DNA of 64,000 nt, from assembly GCF_012849375.1 (NCBI RefSeq), contig NZ_CP051684.1, positions 6,076,001 to 6,140,000 on the forward strand. Reading direction: 5' to 3'. A program made the translations under genes and the position numbers. The notes beneath the pieces are model-generated. The model did not search any database. It saw only the letters and a list, made by a program, of their open reading frames with translations, and was not told where the DNA came from. Of this stretch, positions 53,490 to 63,038 are shown piece by piece (the stretch's first letter is position 1; every line of letters starts with the position of its first letter). Origin of the DNA: Duganella dendranthematis. Its GTDB lineage: Bacteria > Pseudomonadota > Gammaproteobacteria > Burkholderiales > Burkholderiaceae_D.

Positions 53490-55721
53490 ATGATCCGCAG
53501 TGACGGATTCTTCTCTCATTTCTTGCTATCTATGACAACCTCCTCCAATGTAGACCAGTTGCTCGCACAGGGCATTCAATTCCACAGCGCGGGGCAATTG
53601 CCGCAAGCACTGCAAAGCTATGAGCAAGTGCTGCAACTCGAACCCCAGCACTTCGACGCGCTGCACAATACCGGCATTGCCGCCTTCCAGAGTGGGAATT
53701 TTGACGTGGCGGCCAGCTTTTTCCGCTCGGCGCTGGCGGTCGATCCGGCGCACGCTGCCGCCCATAACAACCTCGGCAACGCGCTGCGCGAAATGCAGCT
53801 GATGGAAGAGGCGCTGCGCAGCTACGACCGCGCGCTGGCGCTGGCGGCGGACGATGCCAACACCCATTTCAACCGCGCCGTCACCTTGCAGTCGCTGCTG
53901 CGCACCGACGAAGCCCTGCAAGCCTACGAACAGGCGCTGGCGCTGGACGCCGGCGACGATCAGGCCTGGAACAACCGCGGCGCCCTGTTGTGGCAGACCA
54001 AACAGCACAATCTGGCGCTGATCAACGTCGAGCAGGCGCTGCTGCTCAATCCGCAGAACATCGAAGCGCACAACCATCGCGGCAATATCCTGCAAGACCT
54101 GGGACAGCCGGACGCCGCCGAGGAAAGCTACCGGCAAGCCCTCGCCCTGCTGCCGGACTATGCCGACGCGCACTACCACCTCGGCCGCCTGCAGCTATCG
54201 GCCCAACGTTACGACGAGGCGCTGGCCAGCCTGGATCAGGCCATCACGCTGGATCCGCAACACCTCCAGGCCTACCGCCAGCGCGCGCTGGCATTGCGCC
54301 AGCTGGACCAGGCAGCGGAAGCACAGCGCACCGACGATGCCGCCCAGGCGCTGCAAGCGCAACTGGTGGCGGCCTATCGTCAGCGCGGCGGCGAACTGGA
54401 GCAGCTGGGGCATTTCGAATCGGCGGCTGCCATGTACGTCGCCGCGCTGGAACTGGATCGCGACAACGCCGAACTGCAGCGACTGCACGCCCGCGCGCTC
54501 GACAATACCCGGCAGAATGCCGAGGTGCTGGCCAGCCTGCGGCACGCGCTGGAACTGCGGACGGAACGGGTGGCGCGCCATGCGTCGCCGGAGCAGTTGG
54601 CCGCCAACGACATTCAGCGCGACTACGAGTCGGCGCGGGTGGCGCTGGAAAAGCTGATGAAACTCGCGCCCACCAATCCACAGGTGTATATCGACCTGGG
54701 CACGGTGTTGCGCGCGCTCGGCCTCGATGACCAGGCCATGGCCTGTTACGAACGCGCGCTGGCTTTCGCGCCGCGCTCGCCGCTGGCCAACTGGAACCGC
54801 GCCCTGCTGCTGCTGGGCCGCGGCGACTTCGAAAAAGGCTGGCCCGCCTACGAATGGCGCTGGCAAGTCAAGCAGCTGCCGCTGTACAAGGCCAAGCGCC
54901 ACTTCCTGAAACCGCAATGGAGCGGGCGTGAATCGCTCAAAGGCAAGACCATCCTGCTGCATCCCGAGCAGGGCCTGGGCGACGCCATCCAGTTCGGCCG
55001 CTACGCCAGCCTGGTGAAACAGCGCGGCGCCCGCGTGGTGCTGGAGGTATGGCAAGAACTGGCGCCGCTGATGGCCTCGCTGAAAGACGTCGACCAGGTG
55101 GTCGTGCGCGGCGCAGCGCTCCCCGCCTTTGATTACCATATTCCGCTGATGAGCCTGCCGTTGGCGTTCAACACCAACATCGACACCATCCCGGCCAGCC
55201 CGTCCTATCTGACCAGCGATGCGGATAAACGCCAGCAGTGGCATGCCGAACTGGGACCGCAGAAGCGGCTGCGCGTCGGCGTGGTCTGGAGCGGCCGGCC
55301 CACGCACGGCAACGACCATAACCGCAGCCTGCCGCTGTCGGTGCTGGCGCCGATCTTCTCGGAGCAGTACGAATTCATCTGCCTGCAAAAGGAAGTGCGG
55401 CCGGAAGACCAGGCGCTGCTCGACACGCTGCCGGTACGCCAGGTCAGCCACCTGCTGAAGGACTTCAGCGACACCGCCGCGCTGTGCGACCTGGTGGACA
55501 TTGTGCTGACGGTCGACACCAGCGTCGCCCACCTGGCCGGCGCGCTGGGCAAAAACACCTGGATCTTGCTGCCGACGCCGTTCGAATGGCGCTGGCTGGA
55601 GCATGGCAGCAGCAGTCCCTGGTATCCGAGCGTCACCTTGTACCGCCAGCAACACATCGGCGCCTGGCAACCGGTGATCGACGCCGTGGCGGCCGACCTG
55701 GCCCGCCAGCGCCCGGCTTAA
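53490..55721 (+). CDS. TPR glycosyltransferase-like protein, probable flagellin modification enzyme
   Basis: 743 residues. About ten TPR repeats (roughly 20-420; QALQSYEQVLQLEPQHFDAL and similar) and a C-terminal GT9/GT41-like domain (HPEQGLGDAIQFGRYASLV; VGVVWSGRPTHGNDHNRSLP; VLTVDTSVAHLAGALGK). TPR-glycosyltransferases beside flagellin genes usually O-glycosylate Ser/Thr of flagellin before export. ATG 53490 has GAGG 7 bases upstream; an in-frame ATG at 53532 lacks a site. Its stop shares TTAA with the convergent flhA. Sugar and acceptor are unknown. Confidence 0.86.
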   Translation: MIRSDGFFSHFLLSMTTSSNVDQLLAQGIQFHSAGQLPQALQSYEQVLQLEPQHFDALHNTGIAAFQSGNFDVAASFFRSALAVDPAHAAAHNNLGNALREMQLMEEALRSYDRALALAADDANTHFNRAVTLQSLLRTDEALQAYEQALALDAGDDQAWNNRGALLWQTKQHNLALINVEQALLLNPQNIEAHNHRGNILQDLGQPDAAEESYRQALALLPDYADAHYHLGRLQLSAQRYDEALASLDQAITLDPQHLQAYRQRALALRQLDQAAEAQRTDDAAQALQAQLVAAYRQRGGELEQLGHFESAAAMYVAALELDRDNAELQRLHARALDNTRQNAEVLASLRHALELRTERVARHASPEQLAANDIQRDYESARVALEKLMKLAPTNPQVYIDLGTVLRALGLDDQAMACYERALAFAPRSPLANWNRALLLLGRGDFEKGWPAYEWRWQVKQLPLYKAKRHFLKPQWSGRESLKGKTILLHPEQGLGDAIQFGRYASLVKQRGARVVLEVWQELAPLMASLKDVDQVVVRGAALPAFDYHIPLMSLPLAFNTNIDTIPASPSYLTSDADKRQQWHAELGPQKRLRVGVVWSGRPTHGNDHNRSLPLSVLAPIFSEQYEFICLQKEVRPEDQALLDTLPVRQVSHLLKDFSDTAALCDLVDIVLTVDTSVAHLAGALGKNTWILLPTPFEWRWLEHGSSSPWYPSVTLYRQQHIGAWQPVIDAVAADLARQRPA

Positions 55722-57805
55722 CCGACCGTGCCGATGATGCTGACTTCGCGATTCTCCGGAATCTCGTTGTACGACAGCACATGCAGGCCGGGCGCGAACA
55801 GGCGCGCATAACGCGCCAGCAGCGGCCGGATCTGCGGCAGTACCAGCAGCAGCGGCGGCGTCGCCTGCTGCTTCATCTGCTCGCGCGCCACCGGCATATT
55901 CACCTGTAGCTGGGCCAGCAGGTGCGGGTCGATCGGGTAGTTGTCCAGCACCACCTTGCCGCTCTGGCGCGCCTGATTCAACGAGCCCAGCAGCATATTC
56001 TCCAGGTCGCCGCCGAGGTTGAAGGCGCGCATCTCGGTCTTCTGGCCGAACAGCGCGGTGACGATCTGGCGCCGCAGCGCGCAGCGCACCTCGGCCGCCA
56101 GCAGGATCGGGTCCTTGGTGGTTTCCGAACTGTCCACCAGCGTGGTGGCGATCGGCACGATATCCTTCAGCGAGACGTTTTCCGCCAGCAGCACGCGGAA
56201 CACGCGCAGCATCTGCGTGTGGGTCAGCGCCTTGTCCAGCGCCGCCGCCAGCTTGGGCGAACTGGCGGCGAGCCGCTCCATCAAGGCCGGCACGTCTTCG
56301 TGGCGGAACAGCTCCGGCAGGTATTCGCGGATCAGCTTGGACAAATGGGTGGCGATCGCGCTTGGCGCCTCCACCACCTGGTAGCCCAGTCCCAGCGCAT
56401 TGGCTTTCTCGCTGGTCTCGATCCACGTCACCGGCATGCCGTAGGCCGGCTCGATGCCGGGGATGCCGTCGATCTGGCCGTACACATTGGGCGACGGGAT
56501 GGCCATCAGGCGATCGGCAAACACCTCGGCCTGCGACACCACGCTGCCCGACAGCACCACCGAATACTGCGACGGCTTCAGGCCGAGGTCGTCGCGCACC
56601 TGGATCGGCGGCAGCAGCAGCCCCATGGCTTCCGAAATACTCTGGCGCACGCCCTTGATGCGCTTGGTCAGCGGCTCGCCGTGCGCCTTGTCGATCAGGC
56701 CCACCAGCTTGTAGCCGACCGCCAGTTGCAGCGGCTGTACGGCCGGCAGCGAGGTCCAATCGAGCTCGGGCGCACGGTCGTCGCGCAGCGCCGCCTCGAT
56801 GGCGTCCAGGTTATTGGTAACCGGCGCCTTGACCCTGGTTAATAACTTCCAGCCGACATACGCCAGCGCCAGCGCGAACACGCCGAACATCTGCCATGGC
56901 ATGCCCGGCACCATGGCCAGGATCAGCATCATCAGCGCGGCGCTGAACATCACCTGCGGCGAGGTCAGGACCTGACTGCCGACTTGTTGCTCGAAGTCGC
57001 CCGAATCCGAGATCCGGGTGACCAGAATCGCCGCGGCTGCCGACAGCAGCAGCGCCGGGATCTGCGCTACCAGGCCATCACCGATGGTCAGCAGCGCGTA
57101 CTGGCGGAAGGCGTCGCCGAACGACATGTCCTGCATCAGCGCGCCAATCGCCACGCCGCCCACCATATTGATGATCAGAATCAGGATCGACGCCACGGCA
57201 TCGCCGCGCACGAACTTGGAGGCACCGTCCATGGCGCCGTAGAAGTCGGCCTCGGCCGCTACTTCCAGGCGGCGCTGCTGGGCTTTTTCCTGGTTGATCA
57301 GGCCGGCGTTAAGGTCGGCGTCAATCGCCATCTGCTTGCCGGGCAGCGCATCCAGCGTGAAGCGCGCCGACACTTCGGAAATCCGCTCCGCACCCTTGGT
57401 CACCACCATGAAGTTAATGATCATCAGAATCACGAACACCACGATACCGACCACGTAGTTACCGCCCACCACCACATTACCGAAGGCCTCGATCACATGA
57501 CCGGCGGCGGCCGTGCCTTCATGGCCGTGCAGCAGCACCACGCGGGTGGACGCCACGTTCAGCGTCAGGCGCAGCATGGTGGTGGCCAGCAGCACCGTCG
57601 GGAACACCGAGAAGTCCAGCGGACGGCGCACCTGCACCGAACCCAGGATCACGATCAGCGCCAGCACGATATTGAAGGTGAACATTACGTCCAGCAATAT
57701 CGGCGGCAACGGCAACATGATCATCGCCAGGATGACCAGCAAGAATGCCGGGGTGGCAAACTTGTGGCGACGGATCTCCGTAATCATGGTCTGAAAAAAA
57801 TTCAC
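55718..57805 (-). CDS. flhA: Flagellar export apparatus protein FlhA
   Basis: 695 residues, the standard length. About eight N-terminal membrane helices (LVILAMIMLPLPPILLDV, FTFNIVLALIVILGSVQV and others), then the large cytoplasmic domain that forms the nonameric export gate and docks chaperone-substrate complexes. FTLDALPGKQMAIDADLNAG is the FHIPEP-type signature. Overlaps flhB by 4 bases; last gene of the minus-strand operon. Confidence 0.97.
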   Translation of the reverse strand: MNFFQTMITEIRRHKFATPAFLLVILAMIMLPLPPILLDVMFTFNIVLALIVILGSVQVRRPLDFSVFPTVLLATTMLRLTLNVASTRVVLLHGHEGTAAAGHVIEAFGNVVVGGNYVVGIVVFVILMIINFMVVTKGAERISEVSARFTLDALPGKQMAIDADLNAGLINQEKAQQRRLEVAAEADFYGAMDGASKFVRGDAVASILILIINMVGGVAIGALMQDMSFGDAFRQYALLTIGDGLVAQIPALLLSAAAAILVTRISDSGDFEQQVGSQVLTSPQVMFSAALMMLILAMVPGMPWQMFGVFALALAYVGWKLLTRVKAPVTNNLDAIEAALRDDRAPELDWTSLPAVQPLQLAVGYKLVGLIDKAHGEPLTKRIKGVRQSISEAMGLLLPPIQVRDDLGLKPSQYSVVLSGSVVSQAEVFADRLMAIPSPNVYGQIDGIPGIEPAYGMPVTWIETSEKANALGLGYQVVEAPSAIATHLSKLIREYLPELFRHEDVPALMERLAASSPKLAAALDKALTHTQMLRVFRVLLAENVSLKDIVPIATTLVDSSETTKDPILLAAEVRCALRRQIVTALFGQKTEMRAFNLGGDLENMLLGSLNQARQSGKVVLDNYPIDPHLLAQLQVNMPVAREQMKQQATPPLLLVLPQIRPLLARYARLFAPGLHVLSYNEIPENREVSIIGTVG

Positions 57806-58938
57806 TGCTCAACCTCGCTCATGGATGTGGGCACAACAACGTCTTCTGGACGCACCGGCGCGGCGTTACGCCGTCCGGCACGGAATGCTTGCAACTGCAG
57901 CACATAGTTCAACACCTGCGAGACCGCCTGGTACAGCTGCACCGGGATCTGCTGGTTGACCTGGCTGGTGTTATAGATGGCGCGCGCCAGCGGCGGCAGC
58001 TCCATCACTTCGATCTTGAACTCGGCGGCCAGCTGCTTGATGTACAGCGCCATCTCGTCCACCCCCTTGGCCACCACGTACGGCGCCTCGGCTTTGTCGG
58101 CATCGTACTTCAGCGCCACCGCATAGTGCTCCGGGTTGACGATCACCACGTCGGCGCTCGGCACCGTCTTGCGCGCGCTGCGGCGGGCCATGGCGCGCTG
58201 CAGCTGGCGGATCCGGCCTTTCACTTCCGGCCGGCCTTCGGTCGACTTGTGCTCCTCCTTCAGGTCCTGCTTGGACATGCGCTGGTTCTTGGCGAAGAAG
58301 AAGGCCTGCGCCGGCACGTCGATCAGCGCGAAGATGATGAACACCGCCACCAATGACATCAGGCCGTCGAGCATCAGGTTGGAGCCGCTCATCATGGCCT
58401 GCCCCATCGGCATCATTTGCAACTGGGTGTACTGCGGCACGGTGGAGCGCGCCACGTGGATCAGCACGGCAATCAGCACGCCGGCCTTGCCGATCGAAAT
58501 CAGCAGCTCGAACGCGTGCTTGCCGCTGAACAGGCGGCCGATATTCGCCATCGGACTCATGCGCGACAGCTTGGGTTCCCAGTGCTTCATCGACACCACC
58601 CAGCCGCCTGGCACCATGGCGCCCAGCACGATGAACAGCGGCACCACGAACAGCGGCAGCAGCATCTTGATCAGCAGCCACATGGCGCTGCTGAAGACGA
58701 TCGACAATGCATTGTCGATGGCGCCGTCGCTGTCGAACGGGGCAAAGCTCAGGTGAAAAATCTCGTGGAACTCGGCCATATAGCCAGGCAGCAGATAGAC
58801 GAACAGCTTCAGGCTGACCAGGATGCCGATCGCGGTCGACAGGTCGCGCGAACGGACTACCTGCCCTTCCTGGCGCGACTTCTTCAGCTTCTGCTGTGAA
58901 GCCTTTTCTGTTTTGTCGCCTGTGCTGTCGTCAGCCAT
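57802..58938 (-). CDS. flhB: Flagellar export switch protein FlhB (NPEH variant)
   Basis: 378 residues with four membrane helices and the cytoplasmic autocleavage domain. The cleavage motif, normally NPTH, reads NPEH here (IVNPEHYAVALKYD, bases 58126-58137). Opening EKASQQKLKKSRQEGQVVRS is the FlhB family start. It switches export from rod/hook to filament substrates. Overlaps fliR and flhA, so made in step with them. Confidence 0.96.
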   Translation of the reverse strand: MADDSTGDKTEKASQQKLKKSRQEGQVVRSRDLSTAIGILVSLKLFVYLLPGYMAEFHEIFHLSFAPFDSDGAIDNALSIVFSSAMWLLIKMLLPLFVVPLFIVLGAMVPGGWVVSMKHWEPKLSRMSPMANIGRLFSGKHAFELLISIGKAGVLIAVLIHVARSTVPQYTQLQMMPMGQAMMSGSNLMLDGLMSLVAVFIIFALIDVPAQAFFFAKNQRMSKQDLKEEHKSTEGRPEVKGRIRQLQRAMARRSARKTVPSADVVIVNPEHYAVALKYDADKAEAPYVVAKGVDEMALYIKQLAAEFKIEVMELPPLARAIYNTSQVNQQIPVQLYQAVSQVLNYVLQLQAFRAGRRNAAPVRPEDVVVPTSMSEVEQ

Positions 58939-59725
58939 GGATGGCCACCTGCATCTGCTGGCGTATCATCTCCAGCACCATATTGGTCATGCGCACATAG
59001 TGCTCGGGAATGAAGCGCACCACCTGCGCCAGCATCAGCAGCCCGAAGATGGTGATCACCGAAAAGCCCAGCGCGAACAGGTTCAGCGCCGGCGCCACGC
59101 GGTTGAGGAAACCGAAGCCGATCTGTACCACCATGGTGGAAAACACCACCGGCAGCGCCAGCAGCATGGCGGCCGAGAAAATCCAGGCGACGTTGTAGGC
59201 CACCGTCTGCATCAGCAGCGGGCCGAAGCCGTGGCCCAGCGGCCAGGCGCGGAAGCTCTGGCCGATCACGTTGGCGATCACCAGGTGGCCGTCGATCGAG
59301 AAGAAAATGATGATGGCCAGCGTCGACAGCAGCGCCGAGGTGACGTCCGACGACTGCCCGTTCATCGGGTCGTTCATCACCGCCATCGACAGGCCCATCT
59401 GCGACGACACCATAAAGCCCAGCACGCCGATCACCGACATGGCGAAGTGGAACGCCAGCCCCAGCACGAAGCCGATCAGGCCCTGCTCCAGCGTCGCCAC
59501 CACCCCGGCCAGCGAGAACGGATTGATGGCGGCCGGCCCCCAGTCGGCGCCGGCGGTCAGCGGCATCATGATAATCGCCAGCACCAGCGCAATCAGGATG
59601 CGCACCGTGGTCGGCGTCACCGCCTCGCCCAGTACCGGCGCGCCGATAAACATCGCCAGGATGCGGCAGAACGGCCACCACAGGGCGGTCAGCATCGGCA
59701 GCAGCTGGGCGAAGATGGCTTCCAT
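58931..59725 (-). CDS. fliR: Flagellar export apparatus protein FliR
   Basis: 264 residues, about six membrane helices (ILIALVLAIIMMPLTAG, LIGFVLGLAFHFAMSVIGV and others). Member of the FliPQR core channel of the export gate. Overlaps flhB by 8 bases and lies 8 bases after fliQ. Confidence 0.95.
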   Translation of the reverse strand: MEAIFAQLLPMLTALWWPFCRILAMFIGAPVLGEAVTPTTVRILIALVLAIIMMPLTAGADWGPAAINPFSLAGVVATLEQGLIGFVLGLAFHFAMSVIGVLGFMVSSQMGLSMAVMNDPMNGQSSDVTSALLSTLAIIIFFSIDGHLVIANVIGQSFRAWPLGHGFGPLLMQTVAYNVAWIFSAAMLLALPVVFSTMVVQIGFGFLNRVAPALNLFALGFSVITIFGLLMLAQVVRFIPEHYVRMTNMVLEMIRQQMQVAIHG

Positions 59726-59733
59726 GAGAATTG

Positions 59734-60006
59734 TTAGCCGACCAGGGTGGCGGCGCGGGTGAAGATGGACACGCAGAAGTCCATCAGCAGGGTCGACATC
59801 CAGCGCCCGGCCAGGATCACCGCCAGCAGCGTGATCAATAGCCTGGGCAGGAAACTGAGCGTCTGTTCATTGATCTGGGTGGCGGCCTGGAACAGCGCCA
59901 CCAGCAGGCCGGTGATCAGGCCCGGCACCACCAGCACCACCACCAGCAGCATGACGATGTGCAGTGACTCGACCACCAGGTCGACCGCAATTTCGGGTGT
60001 CAGCAT
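59734..60006 (-). CDS. fliQ: Flagellar export apparatus protein FliQ
   Basis: 90 residues with two membrane helices (VMLLVVVLVVPGLITGLLVALF; LITLLAVILAGRWM), and the family signature FQAATQINEQTLSFLPRL. Four copies wrap FliP in the export core. Normal length; lies between fliP and fliR. Confidence 0.95.
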   Translation of the reverse strand: MLTPEIAVDLVVESLHIVMLLVVVLVVPGLITGLLVALFQAATQINEQTLSFLPRLLITLLAVILAGRWMSTLLMDFCVSIFTRAATLVG

Positions 60007-60024
60007 CGATCCGCCCTATTCCTA

Positions 60025-60804
60025 TCAGTAAGCCTGGATGCTCGTCACGAGCGTATTCACGGTCAGCGTCCAGCCGTCCACCAGCACGAACAGCAGCAGC
60101 TTGAACGGCAGCGAAATCACCAGCGGCGACAGCATCATCATGCCCATCGCCATCAGCACCGACGACACCACCAGGTCGATCACCAGGAACGGAATGAACA
60201 GCATGCAGCCGATCTGGAACGCGGTCTTCAGCTCCGACAGCACGAACGCCGCCAGCTTGACGGTGAAGGCGTGCTGCGCCGGCTCGGTGATCTTGTCCTC
60301 GCCGGCCAGGTGGGCGATCTGCTGCAACGCCGCCTTGCTGGTTTGCGCCAGCATGAAGCGCGACACCGGCTTTTCGGCGATCTGCAGCGCGGTTTCCAGG
60401 CCAATCTTGTCCTGGTCGTACGGCACGAAGGCTTCGGTCCAGATCTGGTCGCCGATCGGCCGCATCACCAGCAGGGTCAGGATCAGCGCCACGCCGGTGA
60501 TGACCCGGTTGGGCAAGCCCTGCTGCAAACCCAGCGCCTGCCGCAACAGCGACAGCACGATGACGAAACGGGTAAAGCTGGTCATCATCATGACCATCAC
60601 CGGGAGCAGTCCCAGCAAGGTCATGATGATCAGGATTTGCATCTTGACCGTCAGTTCGGTCTTGGCGCCCGGCACCACGTTGGCCAGCAGGTCGACCGCC
60701 TGCGCCGGCGCACAGGCCAGCCCCAGTCCCAGTCCCAGCAAGGCCGCCAGCGGCGCGGCCAGCGTCAGGCGGCGGCGCCACGGCGCGTTGATACTCCAGG
60801 TCAT
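60025..60804 (-). CDS. fliP: Flagellar export apparatus protein FliP
   Basis: 259 residues with a cleavable N-terminal signal-like helix and four membrane helices. MTSFTRFVIVLSLLRQALG and FIPFLVIDLVVSSVLMAMGM are FliP signatures. It forms the pentameric core of the export channel. Overlaps fliN by 4 bases. No fliO gene is found between fliN and fliP, where it usually lies. Confidence 0.96.
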   Translation of the reverse strand: MTWSINAPWRRRLTLAAPLAALLGLGLGLACAPAQAVDLLANVVPGAKTELTVKMQILIIMTLLGLLPVMVMMMTSFTRFVIVLSLLRQALGLQQGLPNRVITGVALILTLLVMRPIGDQIWTEAFVPYDQDKIGLETALQIAEKPVSRFMLAQTSKAALQQIAHLAGEDKITEPAQHAFTVKLAAFVLSELKTAFQIGCMLFIPFLVIDLVVSSVLMAMGMMMLSPLVISLPFKLLLFVLVDGWTLTVNTLVTSIQAY

Positions 60805-61175
60805 GGAGTCATCATGTCCAGATTCAGACCATCGAGGTCGATCACTTTGAGGCCGTAGTTTTCGCCCGCCACCACCACTTCGGCGCGGCCGATGGCGGTG
60901 CCGTTGACCTTGATGACCAGCGGTTCGCCGGCCAGCACATCGAGTTCCACCACGCTGTCGGCGCCGATGTTCATCAGCTCTTCCAGCGAGATGCGGGCCG
61001 ACCCGACTTCCAGCGTCAGCGTGACCGGGATCTTGCGCATCATCGCCGGCAGATCGCGGCGCGGCGCGACCGCCGGGATGTCGGTCAGCTCGTTGCCGGG
61101 CTGGTCGATAATCATCTCTTCCGACAGGTCGTCCAGCAAGGCGTCGCTAGGGTTGGCTACGTTCATGTTCATCAT
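60801..61175 (-). CDS. fliN: Flagellar motor switch protein FliN
   Basis: 124 residues with a C-terminal SPOA domain (IPVTLTLEVGSARISLEELM; VVELDVLAGEPLVIKVNG; AEVVVAGENYGLKV). It forms the lower C-ring with FliM. The start overlaps the FliM-like stop by one base (TAATG). Standard length. Confidence 0.94.
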   Translation of the reverse strand: MMNMNVANPSDALLDDLSEEMIIDQPGNELTDIPAVAPRRDLPAMMRKIPVTLTLEVGSARISLEELMNIGADSVVELDVLAGEPLVIKVNGTAIGRAEVVVAGENYGLKVIDLDGLNLDMMTP

Positions 61176-62083
61176 TATTCTGCGTCTTCAAAAGAGGTTA
61201 AACAGAGTTTGCCTTTGTGCTCGGTGACTGCGGCCGTAAACAGGCGGGAATCTTCGAGCAGGACGTCTGCTCTGGCCAGGCTGATCGGGATCACATCGCC
61301 AACCTGTAAATCGTACAAGCTGCCCAGCGAGACTTCCTTGCTGGCCAGGCGGCCGATCAGGCCGACCTGCAGGCGCTGCGCCAGCGGCGCGGCAGTCTTG
61401 GTTTTCTTGCCATTGTCGCGGTCGCGCAGCAGGCCGCGCAGCACGCTGGCCATCAGGCTCTTGTCGAGGGCAAACCAGAACTGGCCGGTGGCGCCGCTGC
61501 TGATGTCGGCCACGGTGACGGTGATCGCCCACGCGCCTTTCGGCGGCTGCGCGCCAGGCGCAGGCTTGAATGCGGTATCGGCCGGCTCGTGGTTCTCCCC
61601 TTCGGCAGGGACCGGTTTATCCACGGCGGGCAGGTTGAGTTCGATGCGGCCGGCCAGGGTGCCGGTCAACTGTTGCCCCAGTACCACAGCGAGACGCTCC
61701 TCGGTGGCGGTCACGCGCACCGAGTTTTCGTCGACGGCGGCGGCGGTGTCGGCCTTGCCATCGGTCTTGGCGTCGCTCTTGGCGCCGCTGCCATAGCGGT
61801 AGTTCAGCACGCTGAGCAGCACCTTGCGTTCCAGCGAGAAGGCGATCTGACCGGCCGGCGCCGCAAAGCTGAGCCAGCGGCTGCGGATTTCATTGCCTTC
61901 GAGCCGGTTGAACGTCACGTCGTCGACCTGGAAACCGCCCCAATAACGGCGGTTCATGTTAAGACGCATCGACTGCGTCAGATCGTCGCGCAACTGGGCC
62001 GCAAAAATATGCAGCAGGTGTACCGGACGGCCCAGCAGGCAGGGGTCCAGCACTTGATGTTGCGTCTGTTTTGTCGTTGTCAT
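61175..62083 (-). CDS. fliM: Divergent FliM-like C-ring protein
   Basis: 302 residues. Placed directly before fliN and ending in a SPOA-like region (LGSLYDLQVGDVIPISLARA; KGKLCLTSFE), so it is the FliM of this system. It lacks the usual N-terminal EIDALL CheY-binding peptide and I see no classical middle-domain motif; the central part has a charged Lys/Asp linker (SDAKTDGKADT). This suggests reduced or no chemotaxis switching, as in lateral-type systems. Identification rests on position and C-terminus rather than strong sequence identity. Confidence 0.82.
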   Translation of the reverse strand: MTTTKQTQHQVLDPCLLGRPVHLLHIFAAQLRDDLTQSMRLNMNRRYWGGFQVDDVTFNRLEGNEIRSRWLSFAAPAGQIAFSLERKVLLSVLNYRYGSGAKSDAKTDGKADTAAAVDENSVRVTATEERLAVVLGQQLTGTLAGRIELNLPAVDKPVPAEGENHEPADTAFKPAPGAQPPKGAWAITVTVADISSGATGQFWFALDKSLMASVLRGLLRDRDNGKKTKTAAPLAQRLQVGLIGRLASKEVSLGSLYDLQVGDVIPISLARADVLLEDSRLFTAAVTEHKGKLCLTSFEDAE

Positions 62084-62666
62084 GTATTGGCCATGGCGGT
62101 TAATTCTTCCTACTCCTCCATCATCGCACTATCCAGCTAAAAACTGGTTACTTCAGGCGCAATTTTTTCGTAAAGTAGGACGATCTCGGTAGCAGCATAC
62201 CTCAAAATTCACATTATTGCTAATGAACAATATTTGGCTGAATAATTTCCTTGGAGACAAATTCTGCTTTACAAGAATATTGCTAGCCGGTAAGCTTAGT
62301 TCAGATTGTAGGGTCTTTCGCTGCTCTGCAACATACCTGAACACATGGCGCTTAGTGAATGATTTATAACGATATTTGCCCCAGCATAATTGTTTTGCGC
62401 GCCGCCCGCCGGTGCCGTAAAGAAATTTTACAGTTGGTCGATAACGATCAGGCAAAAACGGCCGCGTGGCACGGCGTCCGGCCCGATACGTCAGCGTTAG
62501 TCTGACAGTCCTACACTACCTTTTTTACAAGACTGTGACATGCACAACAGATGTGTCGCAGGTTTGGTATAGGACGCGAGAATATCTGAACATGAGCTTG
62601 CTGCTTAACGGCAATCTCGCTAAGGTAGTCATCTGGAATTAATGCGGTAAAAACGGGGGTAGCAAG
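62084..62666. other. Divergent regulatory gap between fliM and fliE
   Basis: 583 bases, AT-richer than the genes on either side. No convincing gene: a 100-codon minus-strand frame (62153-62455) lacks a ribosome site and family features. It holds a TGGCACG box (62467-62473) that lacks the -12 half of a sigma-54 promoter, and a short inverted repeat GTCAG/CTGAC (62490-62506). In lateral flagellar loci a lafK-type regulator usually lies near this point; none is present here. Both divergent operons must be driven from this gap. Confidence 0.6.
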
Positions 62667-63017
62667 ATGAGTAACGGATTCTCCAGCCTGATACAGGCCG
62701 ACCTGGCGTCGTTGACCAACGCGGCGCAAAGCCTGGCGAACAGCAGCCCCACGATTGCTGCCGCCAACCAGTACGGCGCACAGGCGGGCCAGCACGGCGC
62801 CTCCTTCGCCCAATCGATGCAAGGCGCCATCGAACACGTCAACGCCATGGACGCCGAAGCCGGCCAGAAGATGGCCGATGTCGATTCCGGCAAGAGCGAC
62901 GACCTGGTCGGCGCCATGCTGTCCAGCCAGGATGCCGGCCTGTCCTTCTCCATGCTGATGCAAGTACGCAACAAAGTCATGGGCGGCCTTGACGAACTGA
63001 TCAAATTACCGCTGTAA
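62667..63017 (+). CDS. fliE: Flagellar hook-basal body protein FliE
   Basis: 116 residues. The FliE pattern is clear: GASFAQSMQGAIEHVNAMDA, then QDAGLSFSMLMQVRNKVM and the end GGLDELIKLPL. FliE links the MS ring to the rod. First gene of the plus-strand operon, with fliF 21 bases further on. Confidence 0.92.
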   Translation: MSNGFSSLIQADLASLTNAAQSLANSSPTIAAANQYGAQAGQHGASFAQSMQGAIEHVNAMDAEAGQKMADVDSGKSDDLVGAMLSSQDAGLSFSMLMQVRNKVMGGLDELIKLPL

Positions 63018-63038
63018 GCCTCCGCGAAAGCCTTCACT

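Noticed and set aside
54195..56759. Long minus-strand open frame (854 codons) across the glycosyltransferase and flhA genes
   Set aside because: It spans two well-supported genes in other frames and has no recognisable domain; a GC-driven shadow.
62153..62455. 100-codon minus-strand frame in the fliM-fliE gap
   Set aside because: No ribosome site, no family resemblance, and codon use unlike the neighbours; more likely regulatory sequence.
62467..62482. Sigma-54-type promoter TGGCACG upstream of fliE
   Set aside because: The -24 half is present but the required TTGC at -12 spacing reads CCGGC, so the promoter is not supported.
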